From assembly GCA_902559815.1 (NCBI GenBank), contig CACEJE010000006.1:10001-63243 (forward strand): a stretch of 53,243 nucleotides of DNA. The letters are read 5' to 3'. A program made the position numbers and the translations under genes. The stretch comes from an uncultured Thiothrix sp. (GTDB lineage: Bacteria; Pseudomonadota; Gammaproteobacteria; Poriferisulfidales; GCA-002705445). Positions 22,737 to 32,371 of the stretch are shown in pieces. How positions within the stretch are numbered: position 1 is the first letter of the stretch; the number at the start of each line of letters is the position of its first letter. Under the pieces are notes generated by a model. That model did not search any database. It had not been told where the DNA came from and saw only the letters and a program-made list of their open reading frames with translations.

Positions 22737-24003
22737 TTTCTTTATATTCCAAGTTTTTATCAGGTTTTAAATATTTGTTTAATTCATCAATATTAACTGT
22801 TTTTTGGCTACCCAACGCCATATCTTTAATTTGGCATTCATTATTTTTTACTTCTTCATCGCCAATTATAACACAATAGTTTGCTGAAATTTTATTAGCT
22901 TTTTTAAGCTGAGCCTTTAAGTTAGAAAAATTATAACTTGTTGAAACATTATATTTTTTTGATATATTTCTTATGATGTTTGAAACTTTTTGCGAATAAC
23001 TAAAATACTTTTCATCTAAAATCGCCATATAAAAAGAGACAGTATCACTACTTTCTATTTTATAATCTATATGCTCTAATAATCTTTCCATTCCTATTGC
23101 AAAACCCAGTGCAGGAATCTCTTTATCACACATACTTTTAAATAAAAAATCATATCTTCCTCCTGCGCATAAAGTATTCTGAGTAACGTCTGTATCATCA
23201 GTATATTCAAAAACTAAATTATTATAATAATCTAGACCTCTAACAAGTTTATAATCTCTTGTATAAGATATATTTTCATCGTTTAATAATTTCAAAAGTT
23301 TTTGAAAATTCTTTTGTGACTCAGATGAAATATAGTCTTCAATTCTTGGTGCAGATTCTATAATTTCTTTTAACTTTGGATTTTTTGAGTCTAAAATTCT
23401 AAGAGTATTATTTATTAATTTATTTTTTTCATTATCATCAAAATCGCTTTTATATTTATTTAAATATGTTTTAAGAATTTCAATATATTTTTTTCTATCA
23501 TTAGGATCACCAATATTATTTATTTTTAATTGTGGAGAGATCCCTATATTTTTCCATATTGAATTAGCAAGATTTATTATTTCAAAATCTGCTACATGTG
23601 TTTTAACTCCAATAAACTCTATTCCAAATTGGTGGAACTGCCTATATCGGCCCTTCTGTGGTCTCTCATGTCTAAAAAAAGGGCCGGAGTACCATAATTT
23701 ATTTATAGATTCTTGCAAACCGTTTTCGATAATAGCTCTAACACAAGATGCAGTTCCTTCAGGCCTCATTGAAAATGATTTACTTTTACTATCTACAAAT
23801 GTATACATTTCCTTATCTACAATATCTGTTCCATTTCCTATGGATTTTATAAATAAATTTGTGTCCTCTAATATTGGTGTTTTTATTTCTTCGTAACCAT
23901 ATTGTTGAACAGTTGATATAAGAATGTTCTCAAGTGCTCTATAAGCTCTTGATTCAGATGGCAAAATATCTCTCATACCTCTAACAGACTGAAACTTTTT
24001 CAT
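22729..24003 (-). CDS. hisS: Histidyl-tRNA synthetase
   Basis: Class II aminoacyl-tRNA synthetase charging tRNA-His. Visible are VRGMRDILP at the N-terminus, motif 2 region FRHERPQKGRYRQFHQFGIE, the histidine A motif LVRGLDYYNNLVFEY and motif 3 GFAIGMERL, then an anticodon-binding domain. Its 424 residues are normal. rodZ precedes it by 6 nt. The neighbours ispG and pilW/pilF, usually found between ndk and hisS, are absent here. Confidence 0.97.
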   Translation of the reverse strand: MKKFQSVRGMRDILPSESRAYRALENILISTVQQYGYEEIKTPILEDTNLFIKSIGNGTDIVDKEMYTFVDSKSKSFSMRPEGTASCVRAIIENGLQESINKLWYSGPFFRHERPQKGRYRQFHQFGIEFIGVKTHVADFEIINLANSIWKNIGISPQLKINNIGDPNDRKKYIEILKTYLNKYKSDFDDNEKNKLINNTLRILDSKNPKLKEIIESAPRIEDYISSESQKNFQKLLKLLNDENISYTRDYKLVRGLDYYNNLVFEYTDDTDVTQNTLCAGGRYDFLFKSMCDKEIPALGFAIGMERLLEHIDYKIESSDTVSFYMAILDEKYFSYSQKVSNIIRNISKKYNVSTSYNFSNLKAQLKKANKISANYCVIIGDEEVKNNECQIKDMALGSQKTVNIDELNKYLKPDKNLEYKENE

Positions 24004-24009
24004 TATAAT

Positions 24010-24849
24010 TTATTTTATTATTTTATATTTACCAACATTTGTATCTGGATTTATATATGGTACTGCTATAATATCATTATTATACTTAATCTTAACTACT
24101 CTTGCGTTACCTAATAGTACCTCAAATGGAGTAGCTATATTAAATTTTAACGTATCACCATCTTTTACCAAATCAAAAAAAACAATATCTCCATTAGAAT
24201 CAAGTATTTCTGTCCATGAATCCCCATTATACTCAATCTCAAGTAATTTTTCGTCAATTACATCACTAATTTGTACATTTGATTCAGGAATACTTATGGC
24301 AATATCAGTTTTATTATCTAGCTTATCTTTTTGTTGGAGATCTGCATTAAACTCGGCTATTGGAATATTACTTTGATCTTCTTCAACTTCAAGTGAAGAA
24401 TTATCTTTTTCTTTGTTTAAATTAGTATTGCCAATATCAATACTTTTGTTTTTTTCTAATACCGCATTATTTTCAACAACCAGATTTGTATTTGTTTTAT
24501 AAAATAAAAACGTAATTGTAATAAAAAATAAAAGCAGTATTCCTTTGAAAAGACTATTTTTTTTAATTTTACTCTTATACTTATTTTTTTTTATTTTAAA
24601 TTTAATAGACTTTTTTTTCTTTAATTCAGGCAGATAAACTTCTATATTTAAAAAATTTGCATAATTATTTAAATATCCTTTTAAAAATAAATAGCTTTTA
24701 AACATAGAAAAATTATTATTTTCAATACTTAGTATTATTTCTTTTTCTAGTTTTAGCTCAGCTGAAACTTCCTCGATTGTTATGTTTAACTTTTCTCTCT
24801 GTGATTTTAATTTGCTACTAGCAATTTTTAGAGCGTCTAAATTTTCCAT
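24010..24849 (-). CDS. rodZ: Cell-shape regulator RodZ
   Basis: Links MreB to the elongation machinery. It has an N-terminal helix-turn-helix of the HTH_25 type (about residues 12-75), a basic juxtamembrane stretch, one transmembrane helix at about 101-117, and a periplasmic segment ending in a DUF4115 beta domain (NGDSWTEILDSNGDIVFFDLVKDG). The 279 residues are somewhat shorter than the E. coli protein, mostly in the periplasmic linker. It lies between ndk and hisS. Confidence 0.9.
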   Translation of the reverse strand: MENLDALKIASSKLKSQREKLNITIEEVSAELKLEKEIILSIENNNFSMFKSYLFLKGYLNNYANFLNIEVYLPELKKKKSIKFKIKKNKYKSKIKKNSLFKGILLLFFITITFLFYKTNTNLVVENNAVLEKNKSIDIGNTNLNKEKDNSSLEVEEDQSNIPIAEFNADLQQKDKLDNKTDIAISIPESNVQISDVIDEKLLEIEYNGDSWTEILDSNGDIVFFDLVKDGDTLKFNIATPFEVLLGNARVVKIKYNNDIIAVPYINPDTNVGKYKIIK

Positions 24850-24857
24850 ATATTAAA

Positions 24858-25289
24858 TTATCTAGTTCTTTTAAAAATCTCATCATTGTTAAAAAAATAA
24901 GCGATTTCTATTTTTGCGGTCTCTACGGCATCCGAACCATGAACTGCATTTTCGTCTATACTATTTGCAAAATCTTTCCTGATCGTATTATCTTTTGCTT
25001 CTGTTGGATTTGTTGCTCCCATTATTTCTCTATTTTTACTAATTGCATTTTCTCCTTCAAGAACCTGAACAATTACCGGCCCAGAAGTCATAAAGTCAAC
25101 TAATTTATTGAAGAACGGTTTTTCTTTATGTATATCATAAAAGCCCTCTGCTTTTTCTCTAGATAAATGAAGCATTTTTGTTGCTACTATTTCTAGATTT
25201 TGCTCTTCAAACCTTTGTATAATTTTGCCAATAACATTCTTACTTACGGCATCTGGTTTTATTATTGACAGTGTTCTTTCTAATGGCAT
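24858..25289 (-). CDS. ndk: Nucleoside diphosphate kinase
   Basis: Balances NTP and dNTP pools by ping-pong phosphate transfer. It has [11 protein letters not shown], the conserved REIMGATNP and the phosphohistidine in [10 protein letters not shown]. It is a typical 143 residues. An AGGAG ribosome binding site precedes the ATG. It sits directly after the isc operon's iscX, as in Pseudomonas, and may be read from the same transcript. Confidence 0.97.
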   Translation of the reverse strand: MPLERTLSIIKPDAVSKNVIGKIIQRFEEQNLEIVATKMLHLSREKAEGFYDIHKEKPFFNKLVDFMTSGPVIVQVLEGENAISKNREIMGATNPTEAKDNTIRKDFANSIDENAVHGSDAVETAKIEIAYFFNNDEIFKRTR

Positions 25290-25305
25290 TTTTTTCTCCT
25301 TTTTT

Positions 25306-25506
25306 TTAATTTGCTTCTTCTATCCAGTTCATTTGAATAGCTTCAAGAATTTTTTCGCTTGACCTTTCAGGATTATCTTCAAAACTATCAAGATCACATA
25401 TCCACTTATGTAGATCAGTAAATCTAATATATTGTGGATCGACTTCAGGATATTTTTCACATAACTCAATCGCGATTTCTAAACTATCTTCCCATTTTAA
25501 ACTCAT
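25306..25506 (-). CDS. iscX: Fe-S assembly protein IscX
   Basis: A small acidic 66-residue protein that binds IscS and modulates iron delivery and cysteine desulfurase activity. The family start [22 protein letters not shown] and [10 protein letters not shown] are clear. It is the last isc gene, 9 nt after fdx. Confidence 0.94.
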   Translation of the reverse strand: MSLKWEDSLEIAIELCEKYPEVDPQYIRFTDLHKWICDLDSFEDNPERSSEKILEAIQMNWIEEAN

Positions 25507-25515
25507 TTTTTACCT

Positions 25516-25854
25516 CTAATGATTTTCTGAAACCATATTAATAGTATATTTTGGTATTTCAATAACTAAATCGTCTTTTCCAACTAAAGTTTGGCAGCTT
25601 AATCTTGAATCTGGCTCTAATCCCCAAGCCTTATCAAGCATATCGTCCTCATTTTCAGTTGAGTCTTCAAGAGATTCAAAACCTTTTCGAATATATACGT
25701 GGCAAGTGGTGCAGGCACAAGATTTTTCGCAAGCGTGCTCTATTTCTATATTATTTTTTAATGCTATATCGCAAATACTTTCACCTTCCTTTGCCTCTAT
25801 TTCTAATCCATTTGGGCAAAGATCCTTATGTGGTAAAAACTTAATTTTTGGCAT
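25516..25854 (-). CDS. fdx: ISC-type [2Fe-2S] ferredoxin
   Basis: Adrenodoxin-like ferredoxin supplying electrons for cluster assembly. The cluster motif [11 protein letters not shown] and the later [10 protein letters not shown] give the four ligand cysteines plus one extra. The [16 protein letters not shown] helix characteristic of ISC ferredoxins is present. It is 112 residues, with 1 nt between its start and the hscA stop. Confidence 0.96.
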   Translation of the reverse strand: MPKIKFLPHKDLCPNGLEIEAKEGESICDIALKNNIEIEHACEKSCACTTCHVYIRKGFESLEDSTENEDDMLDKAWGLEPDSRLSCQTLVGKDDLVIEIPKYTINMVSENH

Positions 25855-25855
25855 T

Positions 25856-27703
25856 TTAACTATACTCCTTGATTTCTTTTCCTTTCATAATACTTTTAAT
25901 GCTTGAATTCATTCTTCTGGAAACAAATTCTTCAGACCTTTTTTCTAAATTTTTTATTGCTTCTGTAATCATATCTTTATTTTTAGAATGTATTTTCTCT
26001 TTTAAATTATCTCTTGCAACACATATTTCTTTATATTCATTTTTATTTAATAAATTATCACCATCTAAGTCAAGAGCTGAATCAATTGCAAGTATTACTC
26101 TTTCTGCTTCAACTATTGCTTCATTAAGATGACGCTTTTCTATATCTTTTTCAGCATTATCAAAAGAATCTTTTAACATATTTTCAATATCTCTATCACT
26201 AATACCATATGATGGTTTTACTTCTATAGATGTGAATTTACTTGTCATAGTTTCTATTGCACTTACATTTAAAATACCATCTGCATCTATTTGAAATTCA
26301 ACTTTTATTCTTGCAGCTCCAGCAACCATCGGCGGAATATCATTAAGTGTGAATTTTGCTAGAGACCTACAGTCACTTACAACATCTCTTTCTCCCTGAA
26401 CTACGTGAATACTCATAGCATTTTGCCCATCCTTAAAGGTTGTGTATTCTTTACTACTCGTAACAGGAATTGTGCTATTTCTTGGTATGATGACTTCTAC
26501 TAATTCTCCCATGGTTTCAATACCTAATGAAAGAGGTGTAACATCTAATAATAATAATTCCTCCTGTGAATTTCCTGAAAGGAGGTCTGCTTGAATAGCT
26601 GCGCCAATTGCCACAACATTATCAGGATTAATATTTGACAACGGTTTTTTATTAAAATAATCCTCTATAACTTTTTTAACATAAGGGGTTTTGGTTGAGC
26701 CTCCAACTAAAACAATTTCATCAATATCTTTAATTGATAAATTTGAGTCAACCAAAACGTTATTGCTTATTATTAAAGTTTTTTGCAATAAATTATTTAT
26801 CAATAAATTAAAATCATTTTTTGTTATAACAAGACTCTCGCTCTTAATTCCAATATCAATAAGATTAACTTTCACTGAATCCCTAGATGTTAATAAAGCT
26901 TTTAATTTTTTGGCATATAAATAAAGCTCGTGTTTTTTATTTTTATCAATATTTAAATTAAGCTTATTTTCTATAAATGCGGCAAGTAAATGGTCAAAAT
27001 CATCGCCGCCAAGACTGCTATCACCTCCTGTGGAAAGAACTTTAAAAATACCATCTTTTAAATCAAGGATTGAAACATCAAAAGTTCCACCTCCTAAATC
27101 ATAAACCATGATTTTAGAATTAGTTTTTCTTTCTAGACCATAGGCTAAAGCTGCTGCAGTTGGTTCGTTTAATAATCTTAAAACATTCAACCCACTAAGT
27201 GTTGCAGCATCCTTTGTAGCTTGCCTTTGTGAGTCATCAAAATATGCTGGAACAGTTATAACGCAACCAGCAATTTCTCCGGCCAAGCTAAGTTCTGCTA
27301 CTTTTTTTAGAAATTTTAGAATCTCAGAAGATATCTCTATAGGGGTTAATAATTTATTATAAACATTAAACCTAATAATGTTGTCATCGCTTATGATTTC
27401 ACAAGGAGAAAAAAATTTATTATCTACAAAATCTTTATAATTTTTACCAATGAGCCTTTTTACTGATCTAAAAGTTATGGCATCGTCAGATTTTATAGGA
27501 ACTCCTATAGAAATATTTTCTTTCGTATAATTTACGACAGATGGAATTAATTCATTATCATTTTGATCTTTTAAAATAGTAGGAGAGCCATTCTGAACTA
27601 ATGATATTAAAGAGTTAGTTGTGCCAAGGTCAATTCCAACAAAATACTTTTTGTCATGCGGGTCTTTTGTTTTACCAGGTTCTGATATTTGTAATAGAGC
27701 CAT
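25856..27703 (-). CDS. hscA: ISC chaperone HscA (Hsp70 family)
   Basis: Specialised Hsp70 that releases Fe-S clusters from IscU. It has the ATPase motifs [23 protein letters not shown] and VGGSTKTP, then a substrate-binding domain ([13 protein letters not shown]) and helical lid. The 615 residues match E. coli HscA. Its client recognition motif LPPVK is present in IscU of this operon. It follows hscB by 5 nt. Confidence 0.97.
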   Translation of the reverse strand: MALLQISEPGKTKDPHDKKYFVGIDLGTTNSLISLVQNGSPTILKDQNDNELIPSVVNYTKENISIGVPIKSDDAITFRSVKRLIGKNYKDFVDNKFFSPCEIISDDNIIRFNVYNKLLTPIEISSEILKFLKKVAELSLAGEIAGCVITVPAYFDDSQRQATKDAATLSGLNVLRLLNEPTAAALAYGLERKTNSKIMVYDLGGGTFDVSILDLKDGIFKVLSTGGDSSLGGDDFDHLLAAFIENKLNLNIDKNKKHELYLYAKKLKALLTSRDSVKVNLIDIGIKSESLVITKNDFNLLINNLLQKTLIISNNVLVDSNLSIKDIDEIVLVGGSTKTPYVKKVIEDYFNKKPLSNINPDNVVAIGAAIQADLLSGNSQEELLLLDVTPLSLGIETMGELVEVIIPRNSTIPVTSSKEYTTFKDGQNAMSIHVVQGERDVVSDCRSLAKFTLNDIPPMVAGAARIKVEFQIDADGILNVSAIETMTSKFTSIEVKPSYGISDRDIENMLKDSFDNAEKDIEKRHLNEAIVEAERVILAIDSALDLDGDNLLNKNEYKEICVARDNLKEKIHSKNKDMITEAIKNLEKRSEEFVSRRMNSSIKSIMKGKEIKEYS

Positions 27704-27708
27704 ATTTA

Positions 27709-28224
27709 TTAACCGTCTTTCTTTATATCATTTTCAATTGATATATAAAATTTCATTTTTTTTATTTTTTTTGAAGCATCACCAAATGCTTCGTTTTTAA
27801 AATATTTTGTAAAATCTAATAAACAATTTTTTTTTAAATCAATAATTTTTTCTGTAAATTTATCTTTTTCTATCTTGTTTTTAGTTTTTTTTAAATTCTC
27901 AAGTTCTTCTCTTAACTCCATTTGATGCATTAAAAAATCTGGATCTGATATTGTGTTATTTTGATCGTTAATTTCATATCCTTTTATTTTTAAGAGATAT
28001 AAACTTTTTAAATATTCATCTTTTAATGTTTCATACGCTTCATTAATATAAGAAGTAATTTGCAGAGATAGTCTTTTTTCGTAGTCAGTTGAGTTTACAA
28101 ATTTGTCAGGATGAAATTTTTTTTGAAAATCTAAATATTTTTTTTCTAACTTCTCTTCGTCAATCTCTACAGAACAATTTATTTCAAAAAGTTGAAAATA
28201 ATCTTGATTAAAATCAATTGCCAT
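27709..28224 (-). CDS. hscB: ISC co-chaperone HscB
   Basis: J-domain protein delivering IscU to HscA. The HPD motif is in [11 protein letters not shown] within the N-terminal J domain, followed by a C-terminal three-helix IscU-binding domain beginning near [15 protein letters not shown]. The 171 residues are normal. It lies between iscA and hscA. Confidence 0.95.
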   Translation of the reverse strand: MAIDFNQDYFQLFEINCSVEIDEEKLEKKYLDFQKKFHPDKFVNSTDYEKRLSLQITSYINEAYETLKDEYLKSLYLLKIKGYEINDQNNTISDPDFLMHQMELREELENLKKTKNKIEKDKFTEKIIDLKKNCLLDFTKYFKNEAFGDASKKIKKMKFYISIENDIKKDG

Positions 28225-28261
28225 GTGAAATTACCAGTAAAAATTAAATATTATTTTTTAT

Positions 28262-28585
28262 TTAGACACTAAAACTTTCACCGCATCCACATCTTGCCTT
28301 TTCATTTGGATTAATAAACTTGAAGCCTTCATTTAATCCTTCTTTTCCAAAGTCAAGTTCCGCGCCATCTAAGTATAATAGACACTTTGGGTCAACTACA
28401 ATCTTTATTCCTTTTTCTTCAAATACTGTATCATCTTTGTCAACTTTATCTGCAAACTCAATTACATATGCCATTCCTGAGCATCCTGTTGTCTTGACAC
28501 CAAGTCGAAGACCTATACCTTTACCTCTATTATTTAGGAAAGTTTTTACTCTGCTTGCTGCATTGTCTGTTATAGTTATTGCCAT
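28262..28585 (-). CDS. iscA: A-type Fe-S carrier IscA
   Basis: Cluster carrier or iron donor of the ISC system. The three conserved cysteines lie in [10 protein letters not shown] and ARCGCGESF. At 107 residues it is compact and typical of IscA, and differs from the ErpA paralogue at 1645-2016. It is 6 nt from iscU and 37 nt from hscB. Confidence 0.96.
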   Translation of the reverse strand: MAITITDNAASRVKTFLNNRGKGIGLRLGVKTTGCSGMAYVIEFADKVDKDDTVFEEKGIKIVVDPKCLLYLDGAELDFGKEGLNEGFKFINPNEKARCGCGESFSV

Positions 28586-28591
28586 TTTTAG

Positions 28592-28987
28592 TTAAGCTAT
28601 TTCCTTTTTATTATTTTTTTCATAATAATCATTTACAGCAGCTTTAATAGCATCTTCAGCTAAAACTGAACAATGAATTTTTACTGGTGGTAATGCCAGT
28701 TCTTCAGCAATCTCGCTATTTTTTATCTCTTGTGCTTGTTCAACAGTTTTACCTCTAACCCATTCTGTCAATAAACTTGAAGAAGCTATAGCTGAGCCAC
28801 AACCATATGTTTTAAATTTTGCATCTTCAATTACACCATCATCATTTACTTTAATTTGTAATTTCATTACGTCTCCGCAAGCCGGAGCTCCTACCATGCC
28901 AGTTCCAACAGACTTATCATCCTTGTCTAATGTCCCAACATTTCTTGGATTCTCATAATGATCTAAAACTTTTTTTCCGTATGCCAT
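28592..28987 (-). CDS. iscU: Fe-S scaffold IscU
   Basis: Scaffold on which [2Fe-2S] clusters are built. The three ligand cysteines are in APACGDVM, TYGCGSAIASSS and IHCSVLAEDA, with the stabilising Asp next to the first. The HscA-binding LPPVK motif is intact. It has 131 residues and a good AGGAGA ribosome binding site before the ATG. It follows iscS by 26 nt. Confidence 0.98.
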   Translation of the reverse strand: MAYGKKVLDHYENPRNVGTLDKDDKSVGTGMVGAPACGDVMKLQIKVNDDGVIEDAKFKTYGCGSAIASSSLLTEWVRGKTVEQAQEIKNSEIAEELALPPVKIHCSVLAEDAIKAAVNDYYEKNNKKEIA

Positions 28988-29013
28988 CTCTGTTTCTCCT
29001 AATTAATTATTTT

Positions 29014-30237
29014 TTAATGAGCTGCCCACTCAATTTTACTTATATCTATTCCATCTTTATACATTTCCCATAAAGGTGATAATGCTCTTAATTTTTCCAC
29101 AGCTTTTGTAACAGTATTTATTGTCGCATCTATATCTTGCTCAGTTGTAAATCTTCCAATAGACATTCTTAATGAGCTATGTGCTAATTCATCAGATCTT
29201 CCTATTGCTCTTAAAACAAAACTAGGTTCCAAGGAAGCAGAAGTACAAGCAGAGCCACTTGATACAGCTATATCTTTTGTTGCCATAATTAAAGACTCAC
29301 CTTCAACATAATTAAAGCTTATATTCATAATGCCCGGGTATCTGTTTTCAAAATCACCATTTAGATATACCTCTTCCATATCTTTAACACCATTCCATAG
29401 TCTATTTCTTAATTGTGAAATTCTATCATAATCTTTTTTCATCTCATCCTTTGCAATTCTAAATGCCTCACCCATTCCAACAATTTGATGAGTTGGTAAA
29501 GTGCCAGATCTAAGACCTCTTTCATGTCCGCCGCCGTGTATTTGTGCTTCTAATCTTACTCTAGGCTTTCTTCTTACATATAATGCACCTATGCCTTTTG
29601 GTCCATATATTTTATGAGCTGAAAAACTCATCAAATCTACCTTCATTCTTTCTAAATCTATTTCAATTTTGCCGGCACTTTGTGCAGCATCTACATGAAA
29701 AATTATATTTTTACTTCTTGCTAGTTCGCCAATTTTTTCAATATCCTGAATCACTCCAATTTCATTATTTACATGCATAATAGATATTAAGATAGTATCT
29801 TCCCTAATTTCTGACTCAAGTTGTTTAAGATCAATTAAACCACTTTCCATTGGCTCCATATATGTAACCTCAAAACCTTCTCTTTCTAGCTGTCTACAAG
29901 CATCTAACACTGCTTTATGTTCAGTTTTAACAGTTATTATGTGCTTACCCTTTTTTTGATAGAAGTGTGCAGCTCCTTTTATGGCTAGATTATCTGACTC
30001 TGTTGCACCACTTGTCCAAACAATTTCTCTTGGATCTGCATTAATAAGATCAGCAATATGTTTTCTGCTTTCAGAAACTGCCTCGTCGGCATCCCACCCA
30101 AAAGCATGAGATCTAGACGCAGGATTTCCATATTTGCCATCCATAGTCATGAACTCTAACATTTTATCAGCAACTCTTTTGTCTATTGGTGTTGTTGATG
30201 CATAATCTAAATAAATTGGTGTTTTTGAATCCTTCAT
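29014..30237 (-). CDS. iscS: Cysteine desulfurase IscS
   Basis: PLP enzyme that takes sulphur from cysteine for Fe-S clusters and thio-modified tRNA. It has [11 protein letters not shown] at the N-terminus, SGATESDN, the PLP lysine in [12 protein letters not shown] and the persulphide cysteine in [14 protein letters not shown]. The 407 residues and terminal [13 protein letters not shown] are typical of group I IscS. It starts immediately after the iscR stop. Confidence 0.98.
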   Translation of the reverse strand: MKDSKTPIYLDYASTTPIDKRVADKMLEFMTMDGKYGNPASRSHAFGWDADEAVSESRKHIADLINADPREIVWTSGATESDNLAIKGAAHFYQKKGKHIITVKTEHKAVLDACRQLEREGFEVTYMEPMESGLIDLKQLESEIREDTILISIMHVNNEIGVIQDIEKIGELARSKNIIFHVDAAQSAGKIEIDLERMKVDLMSFSAHKIYGPKGIGALYVRRKPRVRLEAQIHGGGHERGLRSGTLPTHQIVGMGEAFRIAKDEMKKDYDRISQLRNRLWNGVKDMEEVYLNGDFENRYPGIMNISFNYVEGESLIMATKDIAVSSGSACTSASLEPSFVLRAIGRSDELAHSSLRMSIGRFTTEQDIDATINTVTKAVEKLRALSPLWEMYKDGIDISKIEWAAH

Positions 30238-30675
30238 TTAATACTCCGATAATTTAATTTCTTTAACATTACTATTATTTTTTGAAATAACTTGTTGCAA
30301 GGTAACATCTGATAAATAATTTTTTATTTCTTCATCTAAATCTTCCCATAAATTATGTGATAAACATTGACGATTATTATTACAATTTGATTTTCCACTA
30401 CAAGCCATTGTTTCAATATTTTCATCAACAGCCTGGATTACATCAGAAATTACAATGTCATCAGCTCGCTTAGAAAGCTTATACCCACCACCAGGTCCCT
30501 TGATACTTTGAACAAGACCACTTTTTTTCAGCCTTGAAAATAATTGTTCAAGGTAAGACAGAGAAATATTCTGTCTTTCTGAAATATCAGGCAATGATAC
30601 AGGGCTACCTTGGTTATAATAAGCTATATCAAGCATAGCTGTAACTGCATATCTACTTTTAGTTGTTAACTTCAT
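30238..30675 (-). CDS. iscR: Fe-S-responsive repressor IscR
   Basis: Rrf2-family transcription factor controlling the isc operon by sensing its own [2Fe-2S] cluster. The winged helix is MKLTTKSRYAVTAML through GGGYKLS. The cluster ligands are C-x5-C-x5-C-x2-H in the CSGKSNC...CLSH segment, identical in spacing to E. coli IscR. It has 145 residues and is first in the isc operon. A matching type 1 operator lies upstream at 30716-30740, implying autoregulation. Confidence 0.97.
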   Translation of the reverse strand: MKLTTKSRYAVTAMLDIAYYNQGSPVSLPDISERQNISLSYLEQLFSRLKKSGLVQSIKGPGGGYKLSKRADDIVISDVIQAVDENIETMACSGKSNCNNNRQCLSHNLWEDLDEEIKNYLSDVTLQQVISKNNSNVKEIKLSEY

Positions 30676-30707
30676 ATTTTAATAAGTCATAATTTACTAA
30701 TATTGCA

Positions 30708-30736
30708 ATGATGATTTAACCCACTAATCTTGTCAA
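30708..30736 (-). promoter_or_regulatory. Putative isc operon promoter
   Basis: On the minus strand a perfect -35 hexamer TTGACA (30736-30731) is followed after 17 nt by CATCAT (30713-30708), a 4/6 match to the -10 consensus. The predicted RNA would begin about 25-30 nt before the iscR ATG. The -35 lies within the IscR operator, which fits repression by promoter occlusion. A weak -10 is common for a regulated promoter. Confidence 0.6.
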
Positions 30737-30740
30737 CTAT
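30716..30740 (-). promoter_or_regulatory. Type 1 IscR operator upstream of iscR
   Basis: The minus-strand sequence ATAGTTGACAAGATTAGTGG plus GTTAA matches the E. coli type 1 IscR consensus ATASYYGACTRWWWYAGTCRRSTAT at 20 of 25 positions by hand alignment, including the GAC and AGT half-site cores. It lies 41-65 nt upstream of the iscR start and overlaps the promoter -35. Cluster-loaded IscR should bind here and repress the operon. Confidence 0.7.
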
Positions 30741-30763
30741 TATTTAGCTGTATATTATTGATT

Positions 30764-31483
30764 TTATTGAGAATGCTTCTCAATTGCGGTTAAAATCCCA
30801 CGAAGTATATTTATTTCTTCCTCAGTGAGTGATGCTTTTTTAAAAATATGATTAATTTTTCTTATAATCATTGGCCTATCGTCTTTAATAAAATTTACAT
30901 CTCTTAGTAAGCCATCTATGTGACCAAATAATCCAATCAATTTTTCATTTGATGCTAAATCAGATTTTGTAATTTTGTTTATATCTGATTTATTATTACC
31001 AATCTTACAAAAAACTTCATATAAAATTATTTGAAGTGAAGATGCTATATTTAAACTTGAGTAATCTTTATTAGACGGTATGTGTAATCCTTGTGTGCAT
31101 AATGACAATTGTTCATTAGTTAAACCCCTAGCCTCATTACCCAAAAGAATTGCAATTTTCTCATCATTATATATGCTGATTTTTTCCGCAAATCTTTTCG
31201 GGTTAATTATCTCAATTGGTATATCTCTTTGTCTTGCTGTTGCTCCAATAATATATTGGCAATCCCCTATAACCTCTAGTAAATCTTCTGAAATAATTAC
31301 ATTATCTAAAATTTCTCCAGCATTTGAAGCCATAGCATATGATATTTCATTTATTTTACATTTTGGGTTTACTAAAAATAAATTATTAAAACTCATTGTT
31401 TTCATTGCGCGAGCTACGGAACCAATATTTCCAGGATGGCTAGTTTCTACTAAAATAATTTTTATTTTCGAAAAATCTTTCAT
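30764..31483 (-). CDS. trmJ: tRNA (Cm32/Um32) 2'-O-methyltransferase TrmJ
   Basis: SPOUT-family methyltransferase for position 32 of several tRNAs. It has ILVETSHPGNIGSVARAMKTM at the N-terminus, and the knot motifs AILLGNEARGLTNEQL and GLHIPSNKDYSSLNIA. The track begins at 31543, but MKDFSKIKIILVE at 31483 fits the family and gives 239 residues. It lies upstream of iscR and is divergent from suhB, exactly as in E. coli. Confidence 0.93.
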   Translation of the reverse strand: MKDFSKIKIILVETSHPGNIGSVARAMKTMSFNNLFLVNPKCKINEISYAMASNAGEILDNVIISEDLLEVIGDCQYIIGATARQRDIPIEIINPKRFAEKISIYNDEKIAILLGNEARGLTNEQLSLCTQGLHIPSNKDYSSLNIASSLQIILYEVFCKIGNNKSDINKITKSDLASNEKLIGLFGHIDGLLRDVNFIKDDRPMIIRKINHIFKKASLTEEEINILRGILTAIEKHSQ

Positions 31484-31565
31484 AATGTAAATAATATTTA
31501 TATGATAATGTAAGTAATTATGTATTATAGTAACATTAATCATTTATCTTAAAAAAAAGATTTTT

Positions 31566-32366
31566 ATGAATAGTTCAAATAGCCCCCAGTTAAATATTGC
31601 AATTAATGCTGCTCTAGCCGCCGGAAAATCAATAATGAGATTTTATTCAAGGCTTGAAAATTTAAAAATTCAAGAAAAGGGATTTAATGATTATGTTTCC
31701 GAAGCTGATCAAGAATCTGAAAAAATAATTACCACTGCCTTGATGAAAGCATACCCAAAATATAAAATCACTGCTGAAGAAAGTGGTTCTAATTTAATTG
31801 AGTCTGAGTATGAATGGTTCATTGATCCATTAGATGGGACTACAAATTTTATTCACGGTATTCCTCAATTTGCAATTTCAATAGGGTTATGTAAAAACAA
31901 AGTACCAATCCTTGGTGTGATTTATGACCCTTTTAAAAATGAATTATTTACTGCGGAAGAAGGAAAAGGTGCGTTGATGAATGATAAAAAAATTAGAGTA
32001 TCAGCTGCTAAATCTATAAAAACATCAGTTTTTGGTACTGGAATACCTTATAGAAAGAAAGATCACGCTGGTGTTTATATTGAAACTCTAAAAACTCTTA
32101 TGGATGCAAGATGTGGAAGTATTAGAAGACTAGGTGCAGCTGCACTAGATTTATCATATGTAGCTTGTGGGCGTCTTGATGGATTTTGGGAATTCAATTT
32201 AAAACCATGGGATATTGCTGCAGGATCAATAATTGTTACTGAAGCAGGAGGACATATAAGCGATATTAATAATACTGAAAAATATTTTGAAAATGGTAAT
32301 GTGCTTGCAGCGAATATTAACTTACACCAAGAAATAATTAAAAATTTATCTGAAAAATTAATATAA
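31566..32366 (+). CDS. suhB: Inositol-1-monophosphatase / SuhB
   Basis: Mg-dependent phosphatase; in E. coli SuhB also supports rRNA transcription antitermination and ribosome biogenesis. Metal-site motifs are TAEESG, WFIDPLDGTTNFIHG and PWDIAAGSIIVTEAGG. The 266 residues match SuhB. The start ATG at 31566 is divergent from trmJ over an 82-nt gap. A distant CysQ-like relative is at 48644-49462. Confidence 0.95.
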   Translation: MNSSNSPQLNIAINAALAAGKSIMRFYSRLENLKIQEKGFNDYVSEADQESEKIITTALMKAYPKYKITAEESGSNLIESEYEWFIDPLDGTTNFIHGIPQFAISIGLCKNKVPILGVIYDPFKNELFTAEEGKGALMNDKKIRVSAAKSIKTSVFGTGIPYRKKDHAGVYIETLKTLMDARCGSIRRLGAAALDLSYVACGRLDGFWEFNLKPWDIAAGSIIVTEAGGHISDINNTEKYFENGNVLAANINLHQEIIKNLSEKLI

Positions 32367-32371
32367 AATAT

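Noticed and set aside
25605-26132. Plus-strand ORFs opposite fdx and hscA
   Set aside because: They are shadows of conserved genes on the other strand.
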